Part shown: one piece after another, positions 29,429 to 37,724 of the stretch
Numbering within the stretch: the first letter of the stretch is position 1
Layout: every line of letters begins with the position of its first letter
Assembly (NCBI GenBank): GCA_024123915.1
Contig: CP099650.1
Span: forward strand, 7,130,001 to 7,194,000
Direction of reading: 5' to 3'
DNA: 64,000 nucleotides
Origin: Oxalobacteraceae bacterium OTU3CAMAD1
GTDB lineage: Bacteria; Pseudomonadota; Gammaproteobacteria; Burkholderiales; Burkholderiaceae_D
Notes under the pieces: model-generated
Told to the model about the DNA's origin: nothing
The model's database searches: none
What the model saw: only the letters and a program-made list of their open reading frames with translations
Program-made: the position numbers and the translations under genes

Positions 29429-30880
29429 TTAGACCCAGCCGCGTTCCTTGATGTCGGCGTAGGTCAGGTCCAGACACTTGCGGATCAGCGCCACCATCTC
29501 GTCGATCTGGGCAACCGTCATGACCAGCGGCGGCGCGATGATCATGCGATCGCTGACGGCGCGCATGATCATGCCGTTGTCGAACATGTATCCACGGCAG
29601 ACCATGCCCACACCCAGCGCCTCGTCGAACGTCACGTTATCGTGCGGAACGGCGCCCTTGGTGCGCACCAGGTTGAGGCCCGCGACAAAGCCGCAGCTGT
29701 CTGCGTATCCGACCAGGGGATGGTCGGACAGTTCCGCGAAGCGCTTCTTCAGATAGGGGCCGGTCTCGCCGGCGACGCGCTCGACCAGCTTCTCGTCTTC
29801 GATGATGCGGATATTCTCCAGCGCGGCCGCGCAGGCGACAGGGTGGCCGGAATAGGTGAAGCCGTGATTGAACTCGCCGCCCTGCCCGATCAGCACATCG
29901 GCCACACGGTCACCGACCAGCACCCCGCCCAGCGGCACATAGCCGGACGTGACGCCCTTGGCGAAAGTGATCAGATCGGGCTTGATGCCGAACAGCTCCG
30001 ACGCGAACCACTTGCCAAGACGCCCGAAGCCGCAGATCACCTCGTCGGCGATCAACAGGATGCCGTACTTGTCGCAGATGCGCTGGATCTCCGGCCAGTA
30101 GGTCGCCGGCGGGATGATCACGCCGCCGGCGCCCTGCACCGGCTCACCGATGAAGGCCGCGACCTTGTCGGCGCCGACCTCCAGGATTTTCTTCTCCAGC
30201 CAGGACGCGGCTTCGATGCCGAATTCGTCCTCCGTCATGCCGCGCCCCGACTCCAGGTAGTTCGGCTGGCCGATATGCACGATGCCCGGAATCGGCAAGC
30301 CGCCCTGCGCGTGCATGCCGTCCATGCCGCCCAGCGACGCGCCGGCCACGGTGCTGCCGTGATAGGCGTTGTGACGGCTGATGATGGTGTGGCGTTCCTT
30401 GTAGCCCAACACGTCCCAGTAACGGCGCACCATGCGCAGATTGGTGTCGTTGCCTTCCGAGCCTGAGCCGGTGAAGTAGACGTGGTTGAACTGCGGCGGC
30501 GAAATCTTCGCCAGCTTGGCGGCCAGCTGCACCGCCGGCACGTTGGTGGTGTTAAAGAAGCTGTTATAGAACGGCAGCGTCTCCATCTGCTTGTACACCG
30601 CTTCCGAAATACTGGTGCGGCCATAGCCGACGTTGACGCACCACAGGCCGGACATGCCGTCGAGGACCTTTTTGCCTTGGGAGTCCCACAGATAGATGCC
30701 CTCGCCGCGCACCATCACGCGCGCGCCCTTTTCACCCAGCGCCTTATGGTCGGTGAACGGATGCATGTAGTGGGCCGTGTCCAGCTTCTGGATCGCGGCG
30801 GTGTCGTACACCTGCGGCGCGGCCGGATTTTTTACCGACGCGACCAGCGCGGCGCTTGGTGCTAATGAGTTGTTAGGCAT
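29429..30880 (-). CDS. spuC: Putrescine/polyamine:pyruvate aminotransferase (SpuC-like)
   Basis: A 483-residue class III aminotransferase. It has LDTAHYMHPFTDHKAL near the start, VYFTGSGSEGNDTNLRM, IADEVICGFGR and the PLP lysine Lys308 in FAKGVTSGYVPLGG. This matches the SpuC/omega-transaminase group that uses pyruvate as acceptor for putrescine, cadaverine or spermidine. AAGGAATCACA precedes the ATG. The gene lies between a GS-like ligase and an aldehyde dehydrogenase, so both a direct transaminase route and the gamma-glutamyl route could run from this operon. Confidence 0.9.
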   Translation of the reverse strand: MPNNSLAPSAALVASVKNPAAPQVYDTAAIQKLDTAHYMHPFTDHKALGEKGARVMVRGEGIYLWDSQGKKVLDGMSGLWCVNVGYGRTSISEAVYKQMETLPFYNSFFNTTNVPAVQLAAKLAKISPPQFNHVYFTGSGSEGNDTNLRMVRRYWDVLGYKERHTIISRHNAYHGSTVAGASLGGMDGMHAQGGLPIPGIVHIGQPNYLESGRGMTEDEFGIEAASWLEKKILEVGADKVAAFIGEPVQGAGGVIIPPATYWPEIQRICDKYGILLIADEVICGFGRLGKWFASELFGIKPDLITFAKGVTSGYVPLGGVLVGDRVADVLIGQGGEFNHGFTYSGHPVACAAALENIRIIEDEKLVERVAGETGPYLKKRFAELSDHPLVGYADSCGFVAGLNLVRTKGAVPHDNVTFDEALGVGMVCRGYMFDNGMIMRAVSDRMIIAPPLVMTVAQIDEMVALIRKCLDLTYADIKERGWV

Positions 30881-30908
30881 TGTGATTCCTTGTTGGAGAG
30901 TTGGACGG

Positions 30909-32279
30909 TCAGACGTGCAGCAGCAGGTGTTCGCGTTCCCACGGGCTGATGACGGTCATGAACTCCTGATGCTCCAGGTCCTTGATGGCGGCGTAGACGT
31001 CGATGAAGCGGCCGCCCAATACGCTGCGCAGTTTGTCCTCGGCGCGCAAATGCTGCAGCGCTTCCGGCAAGCCTTGCGGCAATTCGACCTTCAGGTCGTA
31101 GGCGCTGCCCACGGTCATCGGCGTCGGTTCCAGCTGCTCGGTCATGCCGAGATAACCGCAGGCCAGCGTGACGGCCAGCGCCAGGTACGGATTGGCATCC
31201 GCGCCGATGATGCGGTTTTCGACGCGGCGGTCCTGCACACCCGATTCCGGCACGCGGAAACCGACGGTGCGGTTGTCCATGCCCCACTGGATGTTGATCG
31301 GCGCGGCCGTGTGGCGCACCAGGCGGCGGTACGAATTGACATACGGCGCGACGATCGCCATCGCCGACGGCATGTAGCGCTGCAGGCCGGCGATGTACTG
31401 CTTGAAGATCGGCGCGGCCGATCCATCCTCGGCGCTGAAGATGTTCATGCCCGTTTTGACGTCGACCACGCTCTGGTGCACGTGCATCGCGGAACCCGGT
31501 TCGCCCGCCATCGGCTTGGCCATGAAGGTGGCGTACATGTCGTGCTTGAGCGCTGCCTCGCGCAGGGTGCGTTTGAAGAAGAACACCTTGTCGGCCAGTC
31601 CCAGCGGATCGCCGTGCAGGAAGTTGATCTCCATCTGACCGGCGCCGATTTCGTGAATCAAAGTGTCGACATCGAGGTTCATCAATTCGCAGTAGTCGTA
31701 GATGTCCTCGAACAGCGGATCGAATTCGTTGACGGCGTCGATGCTGTAGACCTGACGACTGGTCTCCGCGCGGCCGCTGCGCCCGATCGGCGGACGCAAA
31801 GGCAGGTCCGGGTCGGTGTTCTTGGCAGTCAGGTAAAACTCCAGCTCCGGCGCCACCACCGGCTTCCATCCTTTGTCCTCATACAGCTTGAGCACCCGGC
31901 GCAGCACGGAACGCGGCGCGAAATCGACCAGACGCCCGTCGGAGAAGTAGCAATCGTGGATCACCTGCGCGGTCGGGTCGCTGGCCCACGGCACCATGGT
32001 GATGGTGGTCGGATCGGCCTTGAGGATCATGTCGCGGTCGGTGCTGGAGATGGCGCGGTCGTAGCCAGCGTCCTCGGTGGGGTAGTTGCCGGTCACGGTC
32101 ATGCCCAGCACCGCTTCGGGGATGCGCATGCCGCGCTCCTGGGTGAATTTACCGCGCGGGAGAATCTTCCCGCGTGCCACGCCCGTCAGATCGGGCACCA
32201 GGCATTCAATTTCGGTGACGTGTTTTTCGTTCAGCCACAGATCCATATCTGTGTATGTAAAGTTCTCGCGGATTGCCAT
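30909..32279 (-). CDS. Gamma-glutamylpolyamine synthetase-like ligase, paralogue 3 (intact)
   Basis: A 456-residue GS-fold ligase of the PuuA/SpuB type. It has PDLTGVARGKILPRGKF, VAPELEFYLT, HEIGAGQMEINF (Glu217 is the expected metal ligand) and MDNRTVGFRVP. It is nearly identical in most segments to the copy at 36303-37673, which points to a recent duplication. It probably makes gamma-glutamylputrescine. Spacing to the downstream aminotransferase gene is 28 bp. Upstream, 124 bp separate it from puuD; the gap holds a 12-codon ORF. Unlike the duplicate, all metal-binding glutamates are kept. Confidence 0.88.
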   Translation of the reverse strand: MAIRENFTYTDMDLWLNEKHVTEIECLVPDLTGVARGKILPRGKFTQERGMRIPEAVLGMTVTGNYPTEDAGYDRAISSTDRDMILKADPTTITMVPWASDPTAQVIHDCYFSDGRLVDFAPRSVLRRVLKLYEDKGWKPVVAPELEFYLTAKNTDPDLPLRPPIGRSGRAETSRQVYSIDAVNEFDPLFEDIYDYCELMNLDVDTLIHEIGAGQMEINFLHGDPLGLADKVFFFKRTLREAALKHDMYATFMAKPMAGEPGSAMHVHQSVVDVKTGMNIFSAEDGSAAPIFKQYIAGLQRYMPSAMAIVAPYVNSYRRLVRHTAAPINIQWGMDNRTVGFRVPESGVQDRRVENRIIGADANPYLALAVTLACGYLGMTEQLEPTPMTVGSAYDLKVELPQGLPEALQHLRAEDKLRSVLGGRFIDVYAAIKDLEHQEFMTVISPWEREHLLLHV

Positions 32280-32368
32280 GTGATTCTCTCATTGTTGTTT
32301 TGATCGTGCGCGGGGCCGCCTGCGGGCCGCCGTTGCCGTGGTCCTGCGGGATGACGCGAAAAGGGGCA

Positions 32369-32407
32369 CTAAGGGACCCGCCGCGCCCACTGTTCGTAGG
32401 TCTTCAT
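32369..32407 (-). other. 12-codon ORF coupled to the puuD stop
   Basis: MKTYEQWARRVP followed by TAG. Its ATG overlaps the puuD TGA (ATGA) and a good RBS (AAGGGAGAG) lies just upstream, so initiation here is likely. It may be a leader peptide for the downstream ligase gene or the stump of a lost gene. I found no coding continuation in another frame. Confidence 0.3.
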
Positions 32408-33162
32408 GCGTCTCTCCCTTGCTTGTAGATGCGGCAGGCCTCACCGAAGGCCTGGAACAACTTGATGGAGTCGGGGTTCTCTGATAACCGCCACTCGGGG
32501 TGCCACTGTACCGCGAGCGTGAATCCCGTGTCGCCCGGCAGGCTGTAGGCCTCGACCAGGCCATCGTCGGCGCGGGCCTCCACCACAAGCGACGGCGCCA
32601 GTTTGGCGATGCCCTGCCCGTGCAGCGAATTGACCATAATGGTCGGTACGCCACCCAGTATTTGCGCCAAACGACCGTCCCGCTCCAAGGTCACGCTGTG
32701 CGACGCGGCGTATTGCTGCTCCAGCGTCAGCGTCTTGTGCTCACGGTGATCGGACATGCCCGGCACATCGTGCACGGCCTGGTGCAACGTGCCGCCCAGC
32801 GCCACGTTCATCTCCTGGAAGCCACGGCAGATCGCCAGCAGCGGGATGCCGCGCTCGATCGCCGCGCGGATCAGCGGCAGCGTGGTGGCGTCGCGCGCGG
32901 GATCGCGCGGCAGCAAGGGATCGAACACCGCTTGCCCATACAGGGCGGCGTCGACATTTGAGGGGGAACCGGTCAGCATGATGCCGTCCGCAAGATCGAG
33001 CAGCGCGTCGAAATCGGTGGCCGCGCCCAGCGCCGGCACGATCAGCGGCGTGCACCGGGCGCCGTCGGCCACGGCGGCGACGTATTTGAGATGCGCGGTG
33101 TGGCTGGCGTGGACGCCAACCAGATTGACGCAAGCGGGAACGAGAACGATAGGGCTGCGCAT
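32404..33162 (-). CDS. puuD: Gamma-glutamyl-gamma-aminobutyrate hydrolase
   Basis: A 252-residue class I glutamine amidotransferase-like hydrolase. The nucleophile Cys112 is in AICRGFQEMNVALGG, and QWHPEW near the C-terminus carries the catalytic His and Glu. It releases GABA and glutamate from gamma-glutamyl-GABA. It heads a minus-strand row of polyamine genes. The ATG at 33162 gives MRSPIVLVPACVN, the usual start; a TTG three codons before is in frame. No strong RBS is visible. An AT-rich stretch upstream (TATGATCATGTAATT) may hold the promoter. Confidence 0.92.
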   Translation of the reverse strand: MRSPIVLVPACVNLVGVHASHTAHLKYVAAVADGARCTPLIVPALGAATDFDALLDLADGIMLTGSPSNVDAALYGQAVFDPLLPRDPARDATTLPLIRAAIERGIPLLAICRGFQEMNVALGGTLHQAVHDVPGMSDHREHKTLTLEQQYAASHSVTLERDGRLAQILGGVPTIMVNSLHGQGIAKLAPSLVVEARADDGLVEAYSLPGDTGFTLAVQWHPEWRLSENPDSIKLFQAFGEACRIYKQGRDA

Positions 33163-33232
33163 GTTTATCAATTTAGCATGAATTACATGATCATATTCCT
33201 ATTTCTCTGAAAACCGGGCCGCCGCCCGCTTG

Positions 33233-33300
33233 CACCCCGCACTGCGGCATGCGGGAGTCGTACCCAAATGGGTACGACCCCGGTTGGCATTGCGGGTTGC
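33233..33300. repeat. Nested palindromic repeat, copy 2
   Basis: Core GTCGTACCC (33257-33265) and GGGTACGAC (33270-33278) form a perfect inverted repeat around AAAT. Outer arms ACCCCGCACTGCGG and TTGCGGGTTG match copy 1 closely. It lies 31 nt after the potI stop, the same side and distance range as the other copies have to their minus-strand genes. Confidence 0.8.
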
Positions 33301-33309
33301 GCCTCTCAA

Positions 33310-34155
33310 TCAGCCTTTGGCTGCCGACGAAATCTGCTTCTGACGCAGCCGCTCGTTACGGGCGATGTAGAGGCTCGATGCGATCACGCCGATGGTGACG
33401 ACCAGGATGGTCAGCGCGGCGACCGCGTTCACGCGCGGGTCCAGCCCCAGACGGGCGCGCGAGAAGATCACGATCGGCATCGTCGACGAACCGGGGCCGG
33501 ACAGGAAGGCCGACAGCACCACGTCGTCGAGCGACAAGGTGAACGTCAACAGCCACGCGGAACCCAGCGCCTGTTTGATGTTCGGCAGCGTCACCAGGAA
33601 GAACACCTGATACGGTCTGCAACCCAGGTCCATCGCCGCCTCTTCCAGCGACTTGTTCATCTCCTGCAGACGCGATTGCACCACCACCGCCGCATAGGCC
33701 ATGCCCAGCAAGGTGTGGCCGATCCAGATCGTCATCATGCCGCGCTCGGGGAAGCCGAACACCTTCTGCACCGACACCAGCATCAGCAGCAGCGACAGCC
33801 CGATGATCACCTCCGGCATCACCAGTGGTGCGCTGACCATGCCGGCGAACAGCGTACGGCCGGTGAAGCGGTGATAGCGATTGAGCACGAAAGCGGCGAA
33901 GGTGCCCAGCACCACCGACGCGCAAGCCGTCATCAGCGCGATGCGCAGCGACAGCCCCAGGCCGCTGATGATCTCCGAATCGTTCATCAGCGCCGCGTAC
34001 CATTGCAGCGAGAAGCCGGTCCACACCATGTCCTGGCGCGAGCTGTTGAACGAGAAGACCACCAGCACGACGATCGGCAGATACAGGAACAGATAACCCA
34101 TCGACAGCCAGCCGCGCCCGAACCAACGCTGCATAAAAGTGGTATTGCCTTTCAT
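33310..34155 (-). CDS. potI: Spermidine/putrescine ABC transporter permease
   Basis: A 281-residue inner-membrane permease with six hydrophobic segments and the EAA loop (LEEAAMDLGCRPYQVFFLVTLP) that contacts the ATPase. The start MKGNTTFMQRWFGRGWLSMGY is followed by LYLPIVVLVVFSFN, typical of PotI/PotC. The ATG overlaps the potH stop (ATGA). It forms a heterodimer with PotH. It is the last gene of the potGHI row; a nested palindrome follows the stop. Confidence 0.92.
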   Translation of the reverse strand: MKGNTTFMQRWFGRGWLSMGYLFLYLPIVVLVVFSFNSSRQDMVWTGFSLQWYAALMNDSEIISGLGLSLRIALMTACASVVLGTFAAFVLNRYHRFTGRTLFAGMVSAPLVMPEVIIGLSLLLMLVSVQKVFGFPERGMMTIWIGHTLLGMAYAAVVVQSRLQEMNKSLEEAAMDLGCRPYQVFFLVTLPNIKQALGSAWLLTFTLSLDDVVLSAFLSGPGSSTMPIVIFSRARLGLDPRVNAVAALTILVVTIGVIASSLYIARNERLRQKQISSAAKG

Positions 34156-35060
34156 GAGCGGGCCTCCTGCTCTGCCTTGTATTTATTAAAGATCGCCATC
34201 GGCACCAAAATCAGCAGGATCACCACCACCGTCACCGACGACGCCAGCGGCCAGTCGTTATTGGTGAAGAATTCGTCCCACAACTGGCGGCCGATCATCA
34301 GGGTCTCTGGACCGCCCAGCAGCTCCGGAATCACGTATTCGCCGATGGCCGGAATGAAGACCAGCATCGATCCGGCGATGATGCCGGACTTCGACAAAGG
34401 CACGGTGATGCGCCAGAACGCTTGCAGCGGCGTCGCACCCAGATCGGCGGCCGCCTCCAGGAAGCGGGTATCCATCTTCACCAGGTTGGCGTACAGCGGC
34501 AGGATCATGAACGGCAGATAGGCGTAGACCATGCCGATGATCAGCGAGAACTGGGTGTTCATCAGGTGCAGCGGCTCGCTGATGGCGCCGATCCCGGTCA
34601 GGAAGTTGTTGACGATACCGTTGGTCGCCAGTATGCCCTTCCACGCGTAGATCCGCAGCAGGAAGGAGGTCCAGAACGGCAGCATCACCAGCATCAGCAG
34701 CACCGGCCGGACGGTCGGCTTGGCGCGCGCCATGAAGTAGGCGAACGGATAACCGATGATCAGGCATAGCGCGGTGGTGATGGCGGCGAACTTGAGGGAG
34801 CTGAGATACGTCAGCACATACAGCTCGTCCTCGGCGATAAACAGGTAGTTCGATATCTTGACCTTGAGCGTGATGACGCCGTCGACGAGCGTCATCAAGG
34901 TGCCGAACGGATTGCCCATGTCCGACTCGGTGAAGCTGATGCGCAGGACGATCAGGAACGGAACCAGGAAGGCGAACGTCAGCCAAAGGAAGGGCACGGC
35001 GATGACGACGCGGCGGCCGGTCAGCCATCGCAAGGTCAGTAAATTCTTCAGAAAAGTCAT
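34152..35060 (-). CDS. potH: Spermidine/putrescine ABC transporter permease
   Basis: A 302-residue permease with six membrane segments, a long periplasmic loop after the first (DMGNPFGTL...LFIAEDELYVL) and the EAA loop LEAAADLGATPLQAFWRITVP. It matches PotH/PotB in length and order. It lies 12 bp after the ATPase gene and overlaps potI. With PotG and PotI it should form the membrane part of a putrescine importer. Confidence 0.92.
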   Translation of the reverse strand: MTFLKNLLTLRWLTGRRVVIAVPFLWLTFAFLVPFLIVLRISFTESDMGNPFGTLMTLVDGVITLKVKISNYLFIAEDELYVLTYLSSLKFAAITTALCLIIGYPFAYFMARAKPTVRPVLLMLVMLPFWTSFLLRIYAWKGILATNGIVNNFLTGIGAISEPLHLMNTQFSLIIGMVYAYLPFMILPLYANLVKMDTRFLEAAADLGATPLQAFWRITVPLSKSGIIAGSMLVFIPAIGEYVIPELLGGPETLMIGRQLWDEFFTNNDWPLASSVTVVVILLILVPMAIFNKYKAEQEARS

Positions 35061-35072
35061 GACCGTTCCGCC

Positions 35073-36200
35073 TCAGCTGGTCAGCACGACGACGTCGGCG
35101 CCGTCCCACCAGGCGTAGACGCGCTGGTCGCGCTTGAGCGCGGCGTCGTCGTGGCGGGCGGCGTTGGTGCGCGAGACCTTGATCTCCATGCCGCTGTCCA
35201 GACGTACGTGGTACAAGGTCTCGTTGCCGAAGTAGGCCATCGCGGTGATGGCGCCCTGCACGCAGTTGTAGCCATGCTCGCCGGCGTTGGCGCGCTGCTC
35301 CAGGGTCGGCGCCTCCGTTTGCAGGGCGATCTTCTCGGGCCGCACGGCCACCGCCACCGGCATGCCCATCACCCCGGTGATGCCGTGGGTGACGTAGTGG
35401 CGGCCCTCGGGCGTGTCGATGATCACGTGGTCCGGTTCATCGACCGTGACGCTGCCGTTGAACAGATTGACACTGCCGATGAAGTCCGCCACAAAGCGGC
35501 AGTTCGGCGTTTCGTAGATCTCGCCCGGCGGGCCGACCTGCAGGATGCGGCCTTCGCTCATGACGGCGATGCGGGTCGCCATGCTCATCGCCTCGTCCTG
35601 GTCGTGGGTGACCATCACGCAGGTGACGCCGACTTCCTCGATAATGCCGACCAGTTCCATCTGGGTGCGCTCGCGCAGCTTCTTATCGAGGGCGCCGAGC
35701 GGCTCGTCGAGCAGCAGCAATTGCGGCCGCTTGGCCAGGCTGCGCGCCAGCGCCACGCGCTGCTGCTGGCCGCCTGAGAGCTGGTGCGGCTTGCGCTTGC
35801 CGTAGGCGGTCAGTTGCACCAGATTGAGCATCTGCTCCACGCGCGCGGCGATTTCGTCCTTCGGCAGGCCGTCGCGGCGCAGGCCGAAGGCGATGTTGTC
35901 CCACACCGACAGGTGCGGGAACAGCGCGTACGACTGGAACATCATGTTGATCGGGCGCTGATACGGCGGCACGCTGACGATATCCTTGCCGGCGAGCGTG
36001 ATCTGACCCTGGGTCGGCGTCTCGAAGCCGGCCAACATCCGCAGCAGGGTCGATTTGCCGCAGCCCGAGCTGCCCAGCAATGCGAAAATCTCGCCCTTGT
36101 TGATGGCGACCGAGACGTCGTTGACAGCGCGGACACCGTCGAATTCCTTAACCAGATTGCGGATCAGGAGGAAGGGTTCAGCAGCTCGCTCTATGGTCAT
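35073..36200 (-). CDS. potG: Spermidine/putrescine ABC transporter ATP-binding protein
   Basis: A 375-residue ATPase. Walker A is [14 protein letters not shown], the ABC signature is LSGGQQQRVALARSLA, Walker B is LLLLDEPLGALD, and the switch histidine is in VMVTHDQDEA. The C-terminal TOBE-like regulatory domain (about 285-375) is typical of the PotA/PotG group. It energises uptake through PotHI. The expected substrate-binding gene potF is not present on either side: the 102-bp upstream gap is AT-rich and is followed by a ligase gene. Confidence 0.92.
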   Translation of the reverse strand: MTIERAAEPFLLIRNLVKEFDGVRAVNDVSVAINKGEIFALLGSSGCGKSTLLRMLAGFETPTQGQITLAGKDIVSVPPYQRPINMMFQSYALFPHLSVWDNIAFGLRRDGLPKDEIAARVEQMLNLVQLTAYGKRKPHQLSGGQQQRVALARSLAKRPQLLLLDEPLGALDKKLRERTQMELVGIIEEVGVTCVMVTHDQDEAMSMATRIAVMSEGRILQVGPPGEIYETPNCRFVADFIGSVNLFNGSVTVDEPDHVIIDTPEGRHYVTHGITGVMGMPVAVAVRPEKIALQTEAPTLEQRANAGEHGYNCVQGAITAMAYFGNETLYHVRLDSGMEIKVSRTNAARHDDAALKRDQRVYAWWDGADVVVLTS

Positions 36201-36302
36201 GTTATAGAAATATAAATGATATTAATAATATATCAGAAACGACCATCCGCCGGCCGCCCGATTTTTGGACACGTGATTATAAATGCTGCCACTTATAGTC
36301 GC

Positions 36303-37673
36303 CTATACATGCAGCAATAAGTGTTCCCGCTCCCATGGGCTGATGACGGTCATGAACTCCTGGTGCTCGACCTCCTTGATCGCCGTGTAGACGTCGATGA
36401 AACGCTCGCCCAGCACCTCGCGGATGCGGTCCTCGCGGCGCAGCCACTCCAGCGCCTGGGGCAATCCCTGCGGCAGTTCGGAGGCGTGGTCGTAGGCGCT
36501 GCCGGAAATCATCGGCGTCGGCTCCAGCTTGTCGACCATGCCAAGGTAGCCGCAAGCCAGGGTCACGGCCATCGCCAGATAGGGATTGGCGTCGGCGCCG
36601 ATGATGCGGTTCTCCACGCGGCGCTGTTCGACGCCGGAGATCGGAATGCGGAATCCGACGGTGCGGTTGTCATTCCCCCACTGGACGTTGATCGGCGCGG
36701 CCGTGTGGCGCACGATGCGGCGGTACGAATTGACGTACGGCGCCATGATCGCCATCACCGCCGGTGTGTAACGCTGCAGACCGCCGATGTAGTGGCGGAA
36801 GTCCGCCGACGGCGAGCCGTCCTGCGCGCTGAAGATATTGCGGCCGGTCGCGGCGTCGCTGACGCTTTGGTGCACATGCATCGCCGACCCGGGCTCGCCG
36901 GCCATCGGCTTGGCCATGAAGGTGGCGTACATGTCGTGCTTGAGCGCCGCCTCGCGCAAGGTGCGCTTGAAGTAGAACACGTTATCGGCCAGCGCAAGCG
37001 GATCGCCATGCTGGAAGTTGATGCCCATCTGGCCGGCGCCCGTCTCGTGGATCAGGGTGTCGACGTCGAGGTTCATCAACGCGCAGTAGTCGTAGATGTC
37101 CTCGAACAGCGGGTCGAACTCGTTGACGGCGTCGATGCTGTAGACCTGGCGGCTGGTCTCGGCGCGGCCGCTGCGGCCGACCGGCGCCCGCAAAGGCAGG
37201 TCGGGATCGATGTTCTTTTCGGTCAGGTAGAACTCCAACTCCGGCCCCACCACCGGCTTCCAGCCGCGCTCCGCGTATAGCTTCAACACGCGGCGCAGCA
37301 CGGAGCGGGGTGCGAAATCGACCAGGGTGCCGTCGGCGAAGTAGCAATCGTGGATCACCTGCGCGGTGGGATCGACCGCCCACGGCACGGTGGTGATGCT
37401 GCCGGGGTCCGCGCGCAGGATCATGTCGCGGTCGGTGGAGGAAATGGCGCGGTCGTAGGCCGCATTGTCGACGGGGTAGTTGCCGGTGACGGTCATGCCA
37501 AGCACCGCCTCGGGGATGCGCATGCCGCGCTCCTGGGTGAATTTCGCGCGCGGCAGGATTTTCCCGCGCGCGACGCCCGTCAAATCGGGCACCAGGCATT
37601 CAATTTCAGTGACTCGGTTCTCGTTGAGCCACAGGTCCATATCGGCGTCGGAGAAGTTTTCACGGATAGACAT
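36303..37673 (-). CDS. Gamma-glutamylpolyamine synthetase-like ligase, paralogue 4 (altered metal site)
   Basis: A 456-residue GS-fold protein, near-duplicate of the ligase at 30909-32279 and of identical length. Most blocks match (PDLTGVARGKILPRAKF, GPELEFYLTEKN, NDNRTVGFRIP). Residue 217 is Gly in HETGAGQMGINF, where the paralogue has Glu; in characterised glutamine synthetases the second Glu of this segment binds a catalytic metal. Activity may therefore be lost or changed. It follows nasC by 51 bp on the same strand and may be on the nitrate transcript. It is 102 bp before potG. The frame is fully intact, so it is not an obvious pseudogene. Confidence 0.85.
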   Translation of the reverse strand: MSIRENFSDADMDLWLNENRVTEIECLVPDLTGVARGKILPRAKFTQERGMRIPEAVLGMTVTGNYPVDNAAYDRAISSTDRDMILRADPGSITTVPWAVDPTAQVIHDCYFADGTLVDFAPRSVLRRVLKLYAERGWKPVVGPELEFYLTEKNIDPDLPLRAPVGRSGRAETSRQVYSIDAVNEFDPLFEDIYDYCALMNLDVDTLIHETGAGQMGINFQHGDPLALADNVFYFKRTLREAALKHDMYATFMAKPMAGEPGSAMHVHQSVSDAATGRNIFSAQDGSPSADFRHYIGGLQRYTPAVMAIMAPYVNSYRRIVRHTAAPINVQWGNDNRTVGFRIPISGVEQRRVENRIIGADANPYLAMAVTLACGYLGMVDKLEPTPMISGSAYDHASELPQGLPQALEWLRREDRIREVLGERFIDVYTAIKEVEHQEFMTVISPWEREHLLLHV

Positions 37674-37724
37674 GTTCGCTCTCTGTGGTGATGATCAAGC
37701 GATCGATAGTCTAATTTACCATAT

